From Limnoraphis robusta CS-951 (GTDB lineage: Bacteria; Cyanobacteriota; Cyanobacteriia; Cyanobacteriales; Microcoleaceae): a stretch of 24,850 nucleotides of DNA. The DNA is taken from positions 1 through 24,850 of the forward strand of contig NZ_LATL02000024.1 in NCBI RefSeq assembly GCF_000972705.2, in the 5' to 3' direction. Both the position numbers and the translations under genes were made by a program. The notes under the pieces are model-generated. The model searched no databases and was not told the DNA's origin. It saw only the letters and a list, made by a program, of their open reading frames with translations. Of this stretch, positions 17,722-24,839 are shown one piece after another. The first letter of the stretch is position 1; each line of letters begins with the position of its first letter.

Positions 17722-18512
17722 ATGAGTTTATCGCAAACGGAAATTGATCGCTTACGCCGATCGCTTCTGGCTTGGTATCAGCATCAGGGTCGAGACTTAC
17801 CCTGGCGAAATATTCGTGACCCCTATGCCATCTGGGTCGCAGAAATCATGCTCCAACAAACCCAAGTCAAAACCGTTATACCCTATTATCAACGCTGGCT
17901 GAGTCAATTTCCCACTGTTGAGGCGTTAGCGATCGCTGATCTTCAGCAAGTTCTTAAAGTATGGATCTCGGTGCAACGGTTTGTCTACCGAAAGCCCCAA
18001 ACTGTTCGCAATGTCCCTGGAATACCGATTGTCAGGCTCATTTATTCAATCTACAACAGCAAATTCCCATGCGTGAAGCCGCTTCTCCTTTACCCCATAA
18101 AATTATCGGCGTTGCCGTCATTTGGAACGAACAGGGACAAATTTTAATTGACAAACGACCCGCAAAAGGACTACTCGGAGGACTTTGGGAATTTCCGGGC
18201 GGTAAACTCGAAGCAAACGAAACCCTGGAAGACTGTATTCGGCGAGAAATTCAAGAAGAATTAGCCATTGAAATCGAAGTCGGATCACATTTAATCACGA
18301 TAGAACACGCCTACACTCATTTTCGCGTTACCCTCAATGTTTATCACTGTCGCCATGTTAGTGGAGAACCTCAACCCCTCGAATGCGATGAAATTCGCTG
18401 GGTGACGCTAGATGAAATCGAGCAATTTCCCTTTCCCAAGGCGAATGAAAAGATAATTACAGCCTTGAAAGAAGCGAGAACATCTGAGATTGACAAAAAG
18501 GGTAACAACTGA
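17722..18512 (+). pseudogene. mutY: mutY (adenine DNA glycosylase with NUDIX domain), internal deletion
   Basis: MutY removes adenine opposite 8-oxoguanine. The first 81 codons (17722-17964) are a normal MutY N-terminus with the catalytic glutamate region WVAEIMLQQTQVKTVIPYY. Then the homology jumps: from 17961, in another frame, comes MDLGATVCLPKAPNCSQCPW, the segment before and within the Fe-S cluster (Cys-x6-Cys-x2-Cys-x5-Cys). About 105 residues are missing, including the helix-hairpin-helix and the catalytic aspartate. The two homologous parts overlap on ATGG (17961-17964), the likely deletion junction. The C-terminal NUDIX domain is open and keeps a near-canonical Nudix box (GGKLEANETLEDCIRREIQE). 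Glycosylase activity must be lost; the NUDIX half could be made from ATG 17961, but no ribosome site supports it. Confidence 0.9.
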
Positions 18513-18540
18513 CAAACCTCTCCACTAACGAACTACTGAA

Positions 18541-19788
18541 CTAATAGTGATAAACAGGTAGGGTGAAATGGAAACAACTGCCTTTATTCGGGGAGGAGTC
18601 TACCCAAATTTGACCATAGTGGGCGCGGATAATTCGTTTACACAGGGATAAACCAATACCATAGCCATCTTGAGACTCATCTCGTTCCAGTCTAAAGCGA
18701 TCTTGAAAAATCCGATCGCGATTTTCTTCAGGAATACCCGGCCCACTATCGCAAATACTGACTTGTATTTTTTGAGTGGTACGATGCAAAATTGACACTT
18801 GCAAGCTTCCACCTTTGGGCGTGTACTTGAGTGCATTATCAAGCAGATTGACAATCACCTGTCGAATGCGTTCCTGATCGGCATATACACAGGGAATATC
18901 ACTCGGAATATCGGTTTGGAGTTGCAGAGATTTACTTTGCAACTGACCTTTGAACTCAGCCAAAATCTCCTTGCAGAACTGAGCCAAATCCAGTTGATTC
19001 GGTTGCAGCAACAATTTCGCACTCGGGCCGGTTGCCGTTTGCAAAAGATCTGTGATCATCCGATCAATGATCCGGAGCTGGTTACGCGCTTGTTGAACGA
19101 GGCGTTCTTTAAAAGCCTGAGTGATCTGAGGTGAGTCTTTCTCTTGAGCCTTTTGAGTCGATGCTAACAGGGTTTCTAAAGCCAGAGAAGCCGCAGTTAG
19201 TGGACTACGCAGATCGTGAGCCAGGATTTCTATAATACGGTCTTTAAAGTTCAGTTGTTGAGTCAGTTGCTCTTTTTCCTGCTTGAGACGGAAGACTTCA
19301 TCACTCAACTTGATCAATTCTGAGACATAGGCAACAGAAGTGATGGAGTTGGCATTACTACCAACTTGAGAGACTTGAGGATGAGATTTTTGCTCTGTAC
19401 AGCAACATTCCTCCAGAGCCAGTTGCCAACGGGGCCACCAATGTTCCAATTGAGCAACCAGATCACTACCCGCTAAGATATGGCGGGGTTCTGGAAAAAT
19501 CCTGACAATCGCTGGCGTTGCCACCAGTTTAAAATATTCGGCTAGATAGGGCTGTTGTCCCACATCGATCACTTGCAGCTCATAAGCCTCCTCACAATCT
19601 AATTTCTCTAGAAATTGGCGGATCTGCCGGATCTGTTCCTTAGAGCTAGGACGCTGGTCGGCAAATAGCAGAAGTTGTAGACACGCTTCTGGGTTAGTCG
19701 ATTTTTCTGGAAATACCTGCATGAAGTCTGTTTGAAGCAGGGAGTATCTACCGTTTAGGCTGTCTCTCGGATAACAAGAGTTAAGCAT
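18541..19788 (-). CDS. sasA: Circadian output sensor histidine kinase SasA
   Basis: SasA reads the KaiC clock state and phosphorylates the response regulator RpaA. An N-terminal KaiB-like thioredoxin-fold domain (CLQLLLFADQRPSS... near 35-125) is followed by a linker, the dimerisation helix with the phospho-accepting His191 in AHDLRSPLTAA, and the ATPase domain: N-box VNLLDNALKYTP near 315, G1 DSGPGIP near 347, and G2 DGYGIGLSLCKRI. The C-terminus FHFTLPVYHY matches known SasA. The start is uncertain: ATG 19788 is used here; ATG 19722 would leave about 12 residues before the KaiB-like domain, as in Synechococcus. A Cys-Cys-Cys run after the sensor domain is unusual. No kai genes lie in the window. 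The 3' end is convergent with mutY, 28 bases apart. Confidence 0.93.
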   Translation of the reverse strand: MLNSCYPRDSLNGRYSLLQTDFMQVFPEKSTNPEACLQLLLFADQRPSSKEQIRQIRQFLEKLDCEEAYELQVIDVGQQPYLAEYFKLVATPAIVRIFPEPRHILAGSDLVAQLEHWWPRWQLALEECCCTEQKSHPQVSQVGSNANSITSVAYVSELIKLSDEVFRLKQEKEQLTQQLNFKDRIIEILAHDLRSPLTAASLALETLLASTQKAQEKDSPQITQAFKERLVQQARNQLRIIDRMITDLLQTATGPSAKLLLQPNQLDLAQFCKEILAEFKGQLQSKSLQLQTDIPSDIPCVYADQERIRQVIVNLLDNALKYTPKGGSLQVSILHRTTQKIQVSICDSGPGIPEENRDRIFQDRFRLERDESQDGYGIGLSLCKRIIRAHYGQIWVDSSPNKGSCFHFTLPVYHY

Positions 19789-19958
19789 TGGCAAAAGTAA
19801 TTAACTAATAGTTTAATTTAAGATCTCCTTTAGATTCGATCTTTTTAGGAGCTACAGTCGTGGAACGCACACTTAAGGATTAGTTATCTGCCATTCTTGG
19901 CTGATCATTCAGTAAGGCAGGCTACCAGTTTAGACACTCACCTGTCACTGGTTATCAG

Positions 19959-19979
19959 GGTACTGGGTACTGGGTACTG
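19959..19979. repeat. Heptamer repeat GGTACTG, three copies
   Basis: Three perfect copies of GGTACTG in tandem. It is one of three different heptamer arrays in intergenic DNA of this window. Confidence 0.8.
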
Positions 19980-20006
19980 TAAGAGATCATTTGTCCCTAG
20001 AGTCTA

Positions 20007-20286
20007 ACTTAAGGGCGCAAATTGTGGGATATTAGGGGTTTGAGACTTCAAGGGGAACGGCGTATGTTCGCAAGTTGGCCAAAAAATCCAGCACTCCAAG
20101 TTGTTGTCAAAGCAGGCAACAGGCAACAGGCAACAGGCAACAGGCAACAGTGTAGGAGAAATTCATCAATTGCCCGTACTTAAGAGCGCAAATTGTGGGA
20201 TATTAGGGGTTTGAGACTTCAAGGGAAACGGCGTATGTTCGCAAGTTGGCCGAAAAATCCAGCACTCCAAGTTGTTGTGAAAGCAG
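20007..20286. repeat. Direct duplication of the DUF2079 gene start (171-bp period)
   Basis: Bases 20007-20115 recur at 20178-20286 with about four substitutions. The copied block starts with ACTTAAG and covers the leader plus the first 17 codons of the DUF2079 gene. In the upstream copy the reading frame from ATG 20064 runs into the GCAACAG array and ends at TAA 20181-20183 after 39 codons. The second copy is the intact gene. The duplicate is a non-functional 5' fragment that may still carry translation signals. Confidence 0.9.
20116..20150. repeat. Heptamer repeat GCAACAG, five copies
   Basis: Five perfect tandem copies of GCAACAG begin exactly where the duplicated gene start loses similarity to the intact copy. 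The array is likely connected with the event that created the duplication. Confidence 0.9.
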
Positions 20287-21872
20287 CGATCGCCTTTTTT
20301 GTGATTTGTCTATTGTTAACGCTGCATCGCTATTTCAGCTTCTACGCTTCTTATGATCACGGCATTTTTAACCAAGTCTTCTGGAATAACCTGCATGGTC
20401 GGTTTTTTCAGAGTTCCCTGTCTTCCGCACTGTCTACGAACGTTGTTCATCAGGGCCAATTTCCTGATGTATCTTACCATCGTTTAGGTCAGCATTTTAC
20501 TCCCGCTTTGCTGCTCTGGCTACCGATCTACGCTTTATTTCCCTATCCAGTCACGTTAATTTTCATCCAAGTCACCCTTGTTACTGCCGCAGGGGTTATT
20601 TTATACATTCTAGCCAGACAACATTTAGAACCGCCCTTATCGGCTTGGATCACCGTCAGTTTCTACGCCGCTAACGCTGTCATTGGCCCAACACTCTCCA
20701 ATTTCCACGATGTCTGTCAAATTCCCTTATTTGTATTTAGTTTGCTGTTGGCGATGGAAAAACGCTGGTGGTGGTTGTTTTGGCTACTCGCTGTTTTTCT
20801 GTTAGGGGTACGAGAAGATTCCGGCGTGGTGTTGTTTGGCATCGGTGTGTACCTGATTTTAAGCCAACGTTACCCCAAACAAGGCATTGCAGTTTGTATC
20901 CTTAGCTTCGGTTATATGATCTTGCTGACGAATTTGATTATGCCGTTGTTTTCTGAGGATATTTCCCAACGGTTTATGATGGAACGGTTTGGTCAATACG
21001 CCGATGGAGAAGAAGCTTCTACTTTAGAGATTATTTGGGGAATTATTAGTAACCCCTTCCGATTAATTGGCGAAATCTTTACGCCATTTTTTGGTACAGT
21101 TAAATATTTACTGGGTCAATGGTTGCCTTTAGCCTTTGTTCCGGCTGTTGCTCCCGCTTCTTGGATGATTGCCGGATTTCCCCTCTTAAAACTGTTTATT
21201 GCTAAAGGAGAATCCGTTTTAGCGATTACCATTCGTTATGCGATGACCGTTGTTCCCGGATTATTTTATGGTGCTATATTATGGTGGGCAGAGCGACAAA
21301 AACAAAACCCTGAACAACAACTTCCCTCCCGCAAGTTTAAACGATTTTGGATAGTTTGTATTGGTTTATCTCTATTTTTTACCTTAACTTCCAACCCCAA
21401 CCGCACCCTTTATTTCTTAATTCCTGACTCAGTTGAACCCTTAGTTTATGTTCCCCTGACGAAACAATGGAATCATGTTCAACAATTTCGCCCTTTACTC
21501 GCCCAAATTCCCCCCGATGCGAGTGTTGCTGCTACAACTTATCTAATTCCTCAGCTTTCCAGTCGTCGGGAAGTCTTACGGTTTCCTCAATTTGAATTAT
21601 ACAACGATGCGGGAGAATTAGTTAAAATGGAGTATCTAATTCTTGATTTATGGCAAATGCAGCAATATCAAGCCGCCTTTAAACATGAACGAGATAGATT
21701 AAAAGAAATCGTTCCTATTTTGAATCAGTTTATTGCTAATAATGAGTATGGTATGATTGGGTTTGAAAATGGTGTTGTCTTAATGCAAAAAGCAGCAACA
21801 TCCAATCCTCAAGCGATAGAAGATTGGAATTTGTTTCAAAAAGAGTTAGAACCGATTTTAGCTGAAAGTTAA
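20235..21872 (+). CDS. DUF2079 family multi-spanning membrane protein
   Basis: This 545-residue protein matches DUF2079, membrane proteins thought to be relatives of GT-C glycosyltransferases; no substrate is established. After a first membrane helix (about residues 14-34) comes the acidic loop YASYDHGIFNQVFW, in the place where GT-C enzymes keep a catalytic aspartate. RLGQHFTPALLLWLPIYALF and SNFHDVCQIPLFVFSLLLAM are conserved-looking. About nine or ten hydrophobic segments occupy the first 370 residues. The last 150 are soluble and probably periplasmic. The ATG at 20235 is preferred; an in-frame TTG at 20193 would add 14 basic residues. A degraded copy of the first codons lies 171 bases upstream. 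No sugar-modification genes are near. Confidence 0.85.
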   Translation: MFASWPKNPALQVVVKAAIAFFVICLLLTLHRYFSFYASYDHGIFNQVFWNNLHGRFFQSSLSSALSTNVVHQGQFPDVSYHRLGQHFTPALLLWLPIYALFPYPVTLIFIQVTLVTAAGVILYILARQHLEPPLSAWITVSFYAANAVIGPTLSNFHDVCQIPLFVFSLLLAMEKRWWWLFWLLAVFLLGVREDSGVVLFGIGVYLILSQRYPKQGIAVCILSFGYMILLTNLIMPLFSEDISQRFMMERFGQYADGEEASTLEIIWGIISNPFRLIGEIFTPFFGTVKYLLGQWLPLAFVPAVAPASWMIAGFPLLKLFIAKGESVLAITIRYAMTVVPGLFYGAILWWAERQKQNPEQQLPSRKFKRFWIVCIGLSLFFTLTSNPNRTLYFLIPDSVEPLVYVPLTKQWNHVQQFRPLLAQIPPDASVAATTYLIPQLSSRREVLRFPQFELYNDAGELVKMEYLILDLWQMQQYQAAFKHERDRLKEIVPILNQFIANNEYGMIGFENGVVLMQKAATSNPQAIEDWNLFQKELEPILAES

Positions 21873-21890
21873 ATCAAGAGAATAAAAACC

Positions 21891-21914
21891 ACAAAGACAC
21901 AAAGACACAAAGAG
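21891..21914. repeat. Octamer repeat ACAAAGAC, three copies
   Basis: Three tandem octamers, the last ending in G instead of C, lie 19 bases past the stop of the DUF2079 gene. ACACAAAG arrays of this kind are common in cyanobacterial intergenic DNA. Confidence 0.75.
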
Positions 21915-21954
21915 GGAATCTTCGTTTTTGGGTTGTGAGTTTACCTTAAGATAT

Positions 21955-22019
21955 GTAGGGTGAATAAGATTTTGACGTGAATCATATAGACACTTTATCT
22001 TCGGTCTGATGCACCCTAC
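21955..22019. repeat. Inverted repeat GTAGGGTG...CACCCTAC
   Basis: Perfect 8-bp arms are separated by about 49 bases. The type resembles the dispersed palindromes in cyanobacterial genomes but differs from the GGGCGGGTT family here. It lies between the DUF2079 gene and the brnT remnant. Confidence 0.6.
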
Positions 22020-22098
22020 TAGAACTTAGAAAACACGATGAACAAGTTACACTTAATATAGAAATCCTGTTGATAGGAAAGGACGGTAAGTTCGATAA

Positions 22099-22287
22099 GT
22101 GATAGAATTTGAATGGAACCCAGACAAAGCGGCACTTAACTTTGAGAAGCATCACATTATTATTGGGGTATCTCAATTGGGGCGACTTCTAGTTATTGCT
22201 CACACGGATCGAGGTTAAAAAGTACGAATTATCAGCGCCCGACAAGTTACCAGACAAGAAACGAGGTTTTATGAAGAAGGAATTTGA
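22099..22287 (+). pseudogene. BrnT-family toxin remnant
   Basis: BrnT is a RelE-like ribonuclease toxin. The frame from GTG 22099 reads VIEFEWNPDKAALNFEKHH, the standard BrnT opening. It then jumps to IGVSQLGRLLVIAHTDRG, a stop (TAA 22216-22218), and KVRIISARQVTRQETRFYEE, the standard ending. About 30-35 family residues between KHH and IGVS are missing, an in-frame deletion. The TAA falls where a Glu or Asn codon is expected. The remnant overlaps the following small ORF by 17 bases, as toxin and antitoxin genes of this class often do. The family call rests on remembered motifs; loss of function is clear. Confidence 0.85.
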
Positions 22288-22372
22288 AAACGAAATGGAA
22301 GATGAATTACGTCCAGAGTACGACTTTGCAAAAATGCAGGGGGGAGTCAGAGGTAAATATATTAAACAGTGA
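22271..22372 (+). pseudogene. Shortened antitoxin-like ORF partner of brnT
   Basis: A 33-residue ORF, too short for usual gene callers, starts at ATG 22271 inside the end of the brnT remnant. It contains LRPEYDFAKMQGGVRGKYIK, the opening of small cyanobacterial antitoxin-like proteins often placed after BrnT genes, which I recall continue with ERYRxGTNLVLL and run to 70-90 residues. Here a TGA follows KYIKQ, and no continuation is readable in the next 50 bases. It is most likely a truncated remnant left with its broken toxin. Confidence 0.65.
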
Positions 22373-22396
22373 TGTTGACAAATCATTTGCACTCGT

Positions 22397-22729
22397 TTAT
22401 CCTACTGCCAATTTCGTAAACTGACGCATATAGGGGGATCTATATCCGAGAATAATATCGGACTTAGGTACTCCAGCTTCAATTAACTCATTGGCTATCC
22501 CCCTCTCAGTTCCATCTCGTTGAATCCAAATTTTTCCCTCCTTAATCTCAATGTGAATAACACATCCAAATACTCGCTTTTCGCCACGCCATCCTATATG
22601 AAACATTAGATAGCGATCGCGTTTGAGATCGAAAGCGATTTGAGTTTCCACTTCAGGATCATCCGCATCACAGTCAGAATATTTCTCAATAACTGACTGA
22701 ATAAGTTTTCTATATGTCTCTATTTCCAT
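22397..22729 (-). CDS. xisI: XisI family protein
   Basis: XisI was named as a factor controlling fdxN-element excision in heterocystous cyanobacteria, but the family is widespread in species without that element and its biochemical role is unsettled. The 110 residues match the family length and pattern: METYRKLIQ-type start, FHIGWRGEKRVFGCVIHIEI near 43-62, GKIWIQRDGTERGIANELIE near 65-84, and the tail LGYRSPYMRQFT. The start ATG 22729 has a strong Shine-Dalgarno (AGGAGA, 7-base spacing). It overlaps the end of xisH by 10 bases, implying coupled translation. xisH carries a stop, so coupling may be weakened while the strong ribosome site remains. No frame damage is seen in xisI itself. Confidence 0.9.
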   Translation of the reverse strand: MEIETYRKLIQSVIEKYSDCDADDPEVETQIAFDLKRDRYLMFHIGWRGEKRVFGCVIHIEIKEGKIWIQRDGTERGIANELIEAGVPKSDIILGYRSPYMRQFTKLAVG

Positions 22730-23136
22730 GATACTATCTCCTCTGTAACAGGATTAAATACGAGTAAGTTTAACTGCATTCGGTTTACTGACATTTGAGC
22801 TAAACGTCGAGTGAAAAACTCTTCATAAATATCTTCTGGAACTGCTAGATAAAGTATTCTATTGGGTTGTTGATCCTATAAAACCACTTTATAGTTCCAT
22901 GCTTGACCAATAGCAGAATGAAAATCATTAATCAATGAAAGACCTAAAAAACTTTTAATTTCTACTGCTATTTTTTGTCCATATCTGTCTGCTCCTAATA
23001 ACTGATTTTCAGCACCTAAATCCACATATAGCTTATCTTCGTCTATTTTAAGATGCAGAGGATCATCAGTAATTGTCCACCCTTCTTTTTCCAACCCTGA
23101 ACGTACAACGGCATGAAATAAATCTTTTGCGGACAT
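22720..23136 (-). pseudogene. xisH: xisH with an in-frame stop codon
   Basis: XisH proteins have a PD-(D/E)XK nuclease-like fold and are encoded with XisI. The frame from ATG 23136 gives MSAKDLFHAVVRSGLEKEGW, then the putative nuclease residues Asp39 (YVDLGAE) and Glu59-x-Lys61 (IAVEIKSFLG). After NYKVVL a TAG at 22876-22878 stops it at residue 86. The same frame then continues with normal XisH sequence (DQQPNRILYLAVPEDIYEEF ... LVFNPVTEEIVSW) and ends at 22720 over the xisI start. The full family length would be 138 residues. A glutamate is usual at the stop position, so a single GAG-to-TAG change explains it. The truncated product keeps the nuclease-like core but lacks about 50 residues. 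Confidence 0.88.
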
Positions 23137-23245
23137 AGGTGACTTTAGGATGGTTATTTTAATCGTAACACATTCTACGAGGTTGTATTCTTCTTAATTT
23201 GTTCAATGGTAAATTGACTGTAAGGCATTTTGCATCATTTTCCCT

Positions 23246-24388
23246 TTAAATCGACAGTGAATTAATCCGTTCTATTGTACGTTGATTTTCTTCTGGGGTG
23301 CCAACGGTAATGCGTAACCCTCCCCCTGTATGACGAATTAATGTTCCTTGAGACTTGAATTTTTGTTGGATTTGCTGTAAAATAGTATCAGAATCTCCTA
23401 ACTCTAAAGATTGAGGACGAACATATACAAAATTAGCGTTACTTTGCCAAACTTTTAACTGAGGATGTTGAGTAATGGCATCAATTAACAAACGACGTTG
23501 AGCGATTATTTCAGGAATAACGGTTAATAACTCATCTTGATTATTTAACGCAAACTCAGCCGCAATTTGAGAGAAACTGGGGAGATTATAGGGAAGTCTA
23601 ACTTTCTCTAAGATAGCAATTAAATCGGAATTGGCGATCGCATAACCCACTCGCAAACCCGCTAACCGAAACGCTTTAGAAAAGGTTCGTAAAATCACCC
23701 AATTGGGATGTTGAGGAAGTTCACCCACTAACGTTGTTTGGCTAAACTCAAAATAAGCTTCATCAATAACCACTAAAATTTCTGGGGGTAAGCTTCTTAA
23801 CCAATTAATTTCTTTTTCTGTTAACGCATTCGCTGTTGGGGAATTGGGATGAACCACAAACACGACTCGTATTGGCGGGTTTTGGGTTTGTGAAATAGCA
23901 TTTTGGGCTGCTTCTAAATCCATTTCAAAGTTATCTTCGTTTCGCCCAATTTTGACGACGGGAATTCCCAATGTTTCGGCTAAAATTCCATACATCGAAA
24001 ACGTGGGAGTTGCCACTAAAATTGAACCTTCCCCGCCTAAACAGGTTGCAATTAATAACGAACGAATTAACTCATCCGAACCATTTCCCACACAAAGATT
24101 ATCGCTATTAACCGGAATTTTAGCATCGGGAATTCCTCGGTTAACATATTGAGCGATCGCGCTTTTTAGGGTAGAATGAGAACCATCCGGGTAACGATTC
24201 GTTTCTATTTCATGCTGATACGCCCAAGCCAGTTTTTGTTTTAACTCACAGGGGAGATCATAGGGGCATTCATTGGTATCTAAACGATCTATAATCATCT
24301 CAGATGCAACTGGACTCCCAGACTCTCCACCGGGATGAGGTGCATAGGCTTGAAATTGAGCGAGATCGTTACGGATGAAAGGAAGCAT
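23246..24388 (-). CDS. hisC: Histidinol-phosphate aminotransferase
   Basis: A fold-type I PLP aminotransferase that converts imidazole acetol phosphate and glutamate to histidinol phosphate in histidine synthesis, as a cytosolic homodimer. The PLP lysine is Lys238 in [17 protein letters not shown]. Other PLP contacts are Asn182 (HPNSPT), Asp209 and Tyr212 ([10 protein letters not shown]), and the GNGSDELI loop at 101-108. The N-terminal [10 protein letters not shown] and NRYPDG stretches are typical of HisC. The 380 residues are normal for cyanobacteria. The ATG at 24388 gives the expected start [10 protein letters not shown]. The gene stands alone, with no other his genes in the window. Related aminotransferases could act on other substrates, but the motifs favour HisC. 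Confidence 0.93.
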   Translation of the reverse strand: MLPFIRNDLAQFQAYAPHPGGESGSPVASEMIIDRLDTNECPYDLPCELKQKLAWAYQHEIETNRYPDGSHSTLKSAIAQYVNRGIPDAKIPVNSDNLCVGNGSDELIRSLLIATCLGGEGSILVATPTFSMYGILAETLGIPVVKIGRNEDNFEMDLEAAQNAISQTQNPPIRVVFVVHPNSPTANALTEKEINWLRSLPPEILVVIDEAYFEFSQTTLVGELPQHPNWVILRTFSKAFRLAGLRVGYAIANSDLIAILEKVRLPYNLPSFSQIAAEFALNNQDELLTVIPEIIAQRRLLIDAITQHPQLKVWQSNANFVYVRPQSLELGDSDTILQQIQQKFKSQGTLIRHTGGGLRITVGTPEENQRTIERINSLSI

Positions 24389-24412
24389 AGACTAAAAACA
24401 GTGATCAGTTGT

Positions 24413-24474
24413 GTAGGGCGGGTTGATTCAGCTTGTTTGTCAGCCGACCTAAATTTGTTAGAACCCGTCTCTAC
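24413..24474. repeat. Palindromic GTAGGGCGGGTT repeat
   Basis: GTAGGGCGGGTT at 24413 is inverted as GAACCCGTCTCTAC at 24461-24474. It is a member of the dispersed palindrome family, just upstream of hisC and directly next to the first terminal MITE copy. Confidence 0.7.
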
Positions 24475-24490
24475 AGTATAGTTGATGTAG

Positions 24491-24612
24491 GTTATATCAT
24501 GTCCGATTAATTTGTAGGGGCTGGTTCTAAACTGTCTCTGATACTCATTACTTAATTCTAAAAACCCGCCCTGTCTTTACAATCAAATTCATCAACCGGA
24601 TCGGCTATAATT
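24491..24612. mobile_element. MITE-like element, copy 2
   Basis: It starts ATATCATGTCCGATTAATTT after GTT, carries GTAGGGGCTGGTTC and AAACCCGCCC internally, and ends CATCAACCGGATCGGCTATA. This is the same order of parts as the element at 4303-4433. The right end differs by a small insertion in the ATGTCCGG segment. No ORF. Confidence 0.65.
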
Positions 24613-24641
24613 AGTCAACTGACCTAAATTTCTGGTGAGTC

Positions 24642-24701
24642 GGGCGGGTTTATTTAGGTTATTTGTCAACCCACCTAAATTTTGTTAGACCCCGCCCCTA
24701 C
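24642..24701. repeat. Palindromic GGGCGGGTT repeat between MITE copies
   Basis: GGGCGGGTT at 24642-24650 is inverted as ACCCCGCCCCTAC at 24689-24701. It is the counterpart of the repeat at 24413-24474 one duplication unit to the left, but the two differ in the spacer, so they diverged before or apart from the perfect MITE copies. Confidence 0.7.
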
Positions 24702-24717
24702 AGTATAGTTGATGTAG

Positions 24718-24839
24718 GTTATATCATGTCCGATTAATTTGTAGGGGCTGGTTCTAAACTGTCTCTGATACTCATTACTTAATTCTAAAAACCCGCCCTG
24801 TCTTTACAATCAAATTCATCAACCGGATCGGCTATAATT
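24718..24839. mobile_element. MITE-like element, copy 3
   Basis: Identical base for base to copy 2 at 24491-24612, shifted by 227. The identity comes from tandem duplication, not from an independent insertion. Confidence 0.65.

Larger units (their letters stand above)
19789..20234. other. Repeat-rich intergenic region upstream of the DUF2079 gene
   Basis: This region contains a GGTACTG array, a duplicated gene start and a GCAACAG array, each listed separately. Promoters of sasA and the DUF2079 gene must also lie here. I see no further gene. Confidence 0.6.

Noticed and set aside
17961..18512. Stand-alone mutT gene
   Set aside because: The first 25 codons are MutY Fe-S cluster sequence and no ribosome site precedes ATG 17961, so it is better described as the 3' part of a broken mutY. 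A functional NUDIX product cannot be excluded.
20116..20150. Heptamer array as a CRISPR or a coding repeat
   Set aside because: The period is 7 bases with no spacers, and the only frame through it is the 39-codon duplicated fragment.
22397..23136. XisH/XisI as evidence of an fdxN excision element
   Set aside because: There is no xisF or xisA recombinase and no nif gene nearby, and these families are common in cyanobacteria that lack the element.
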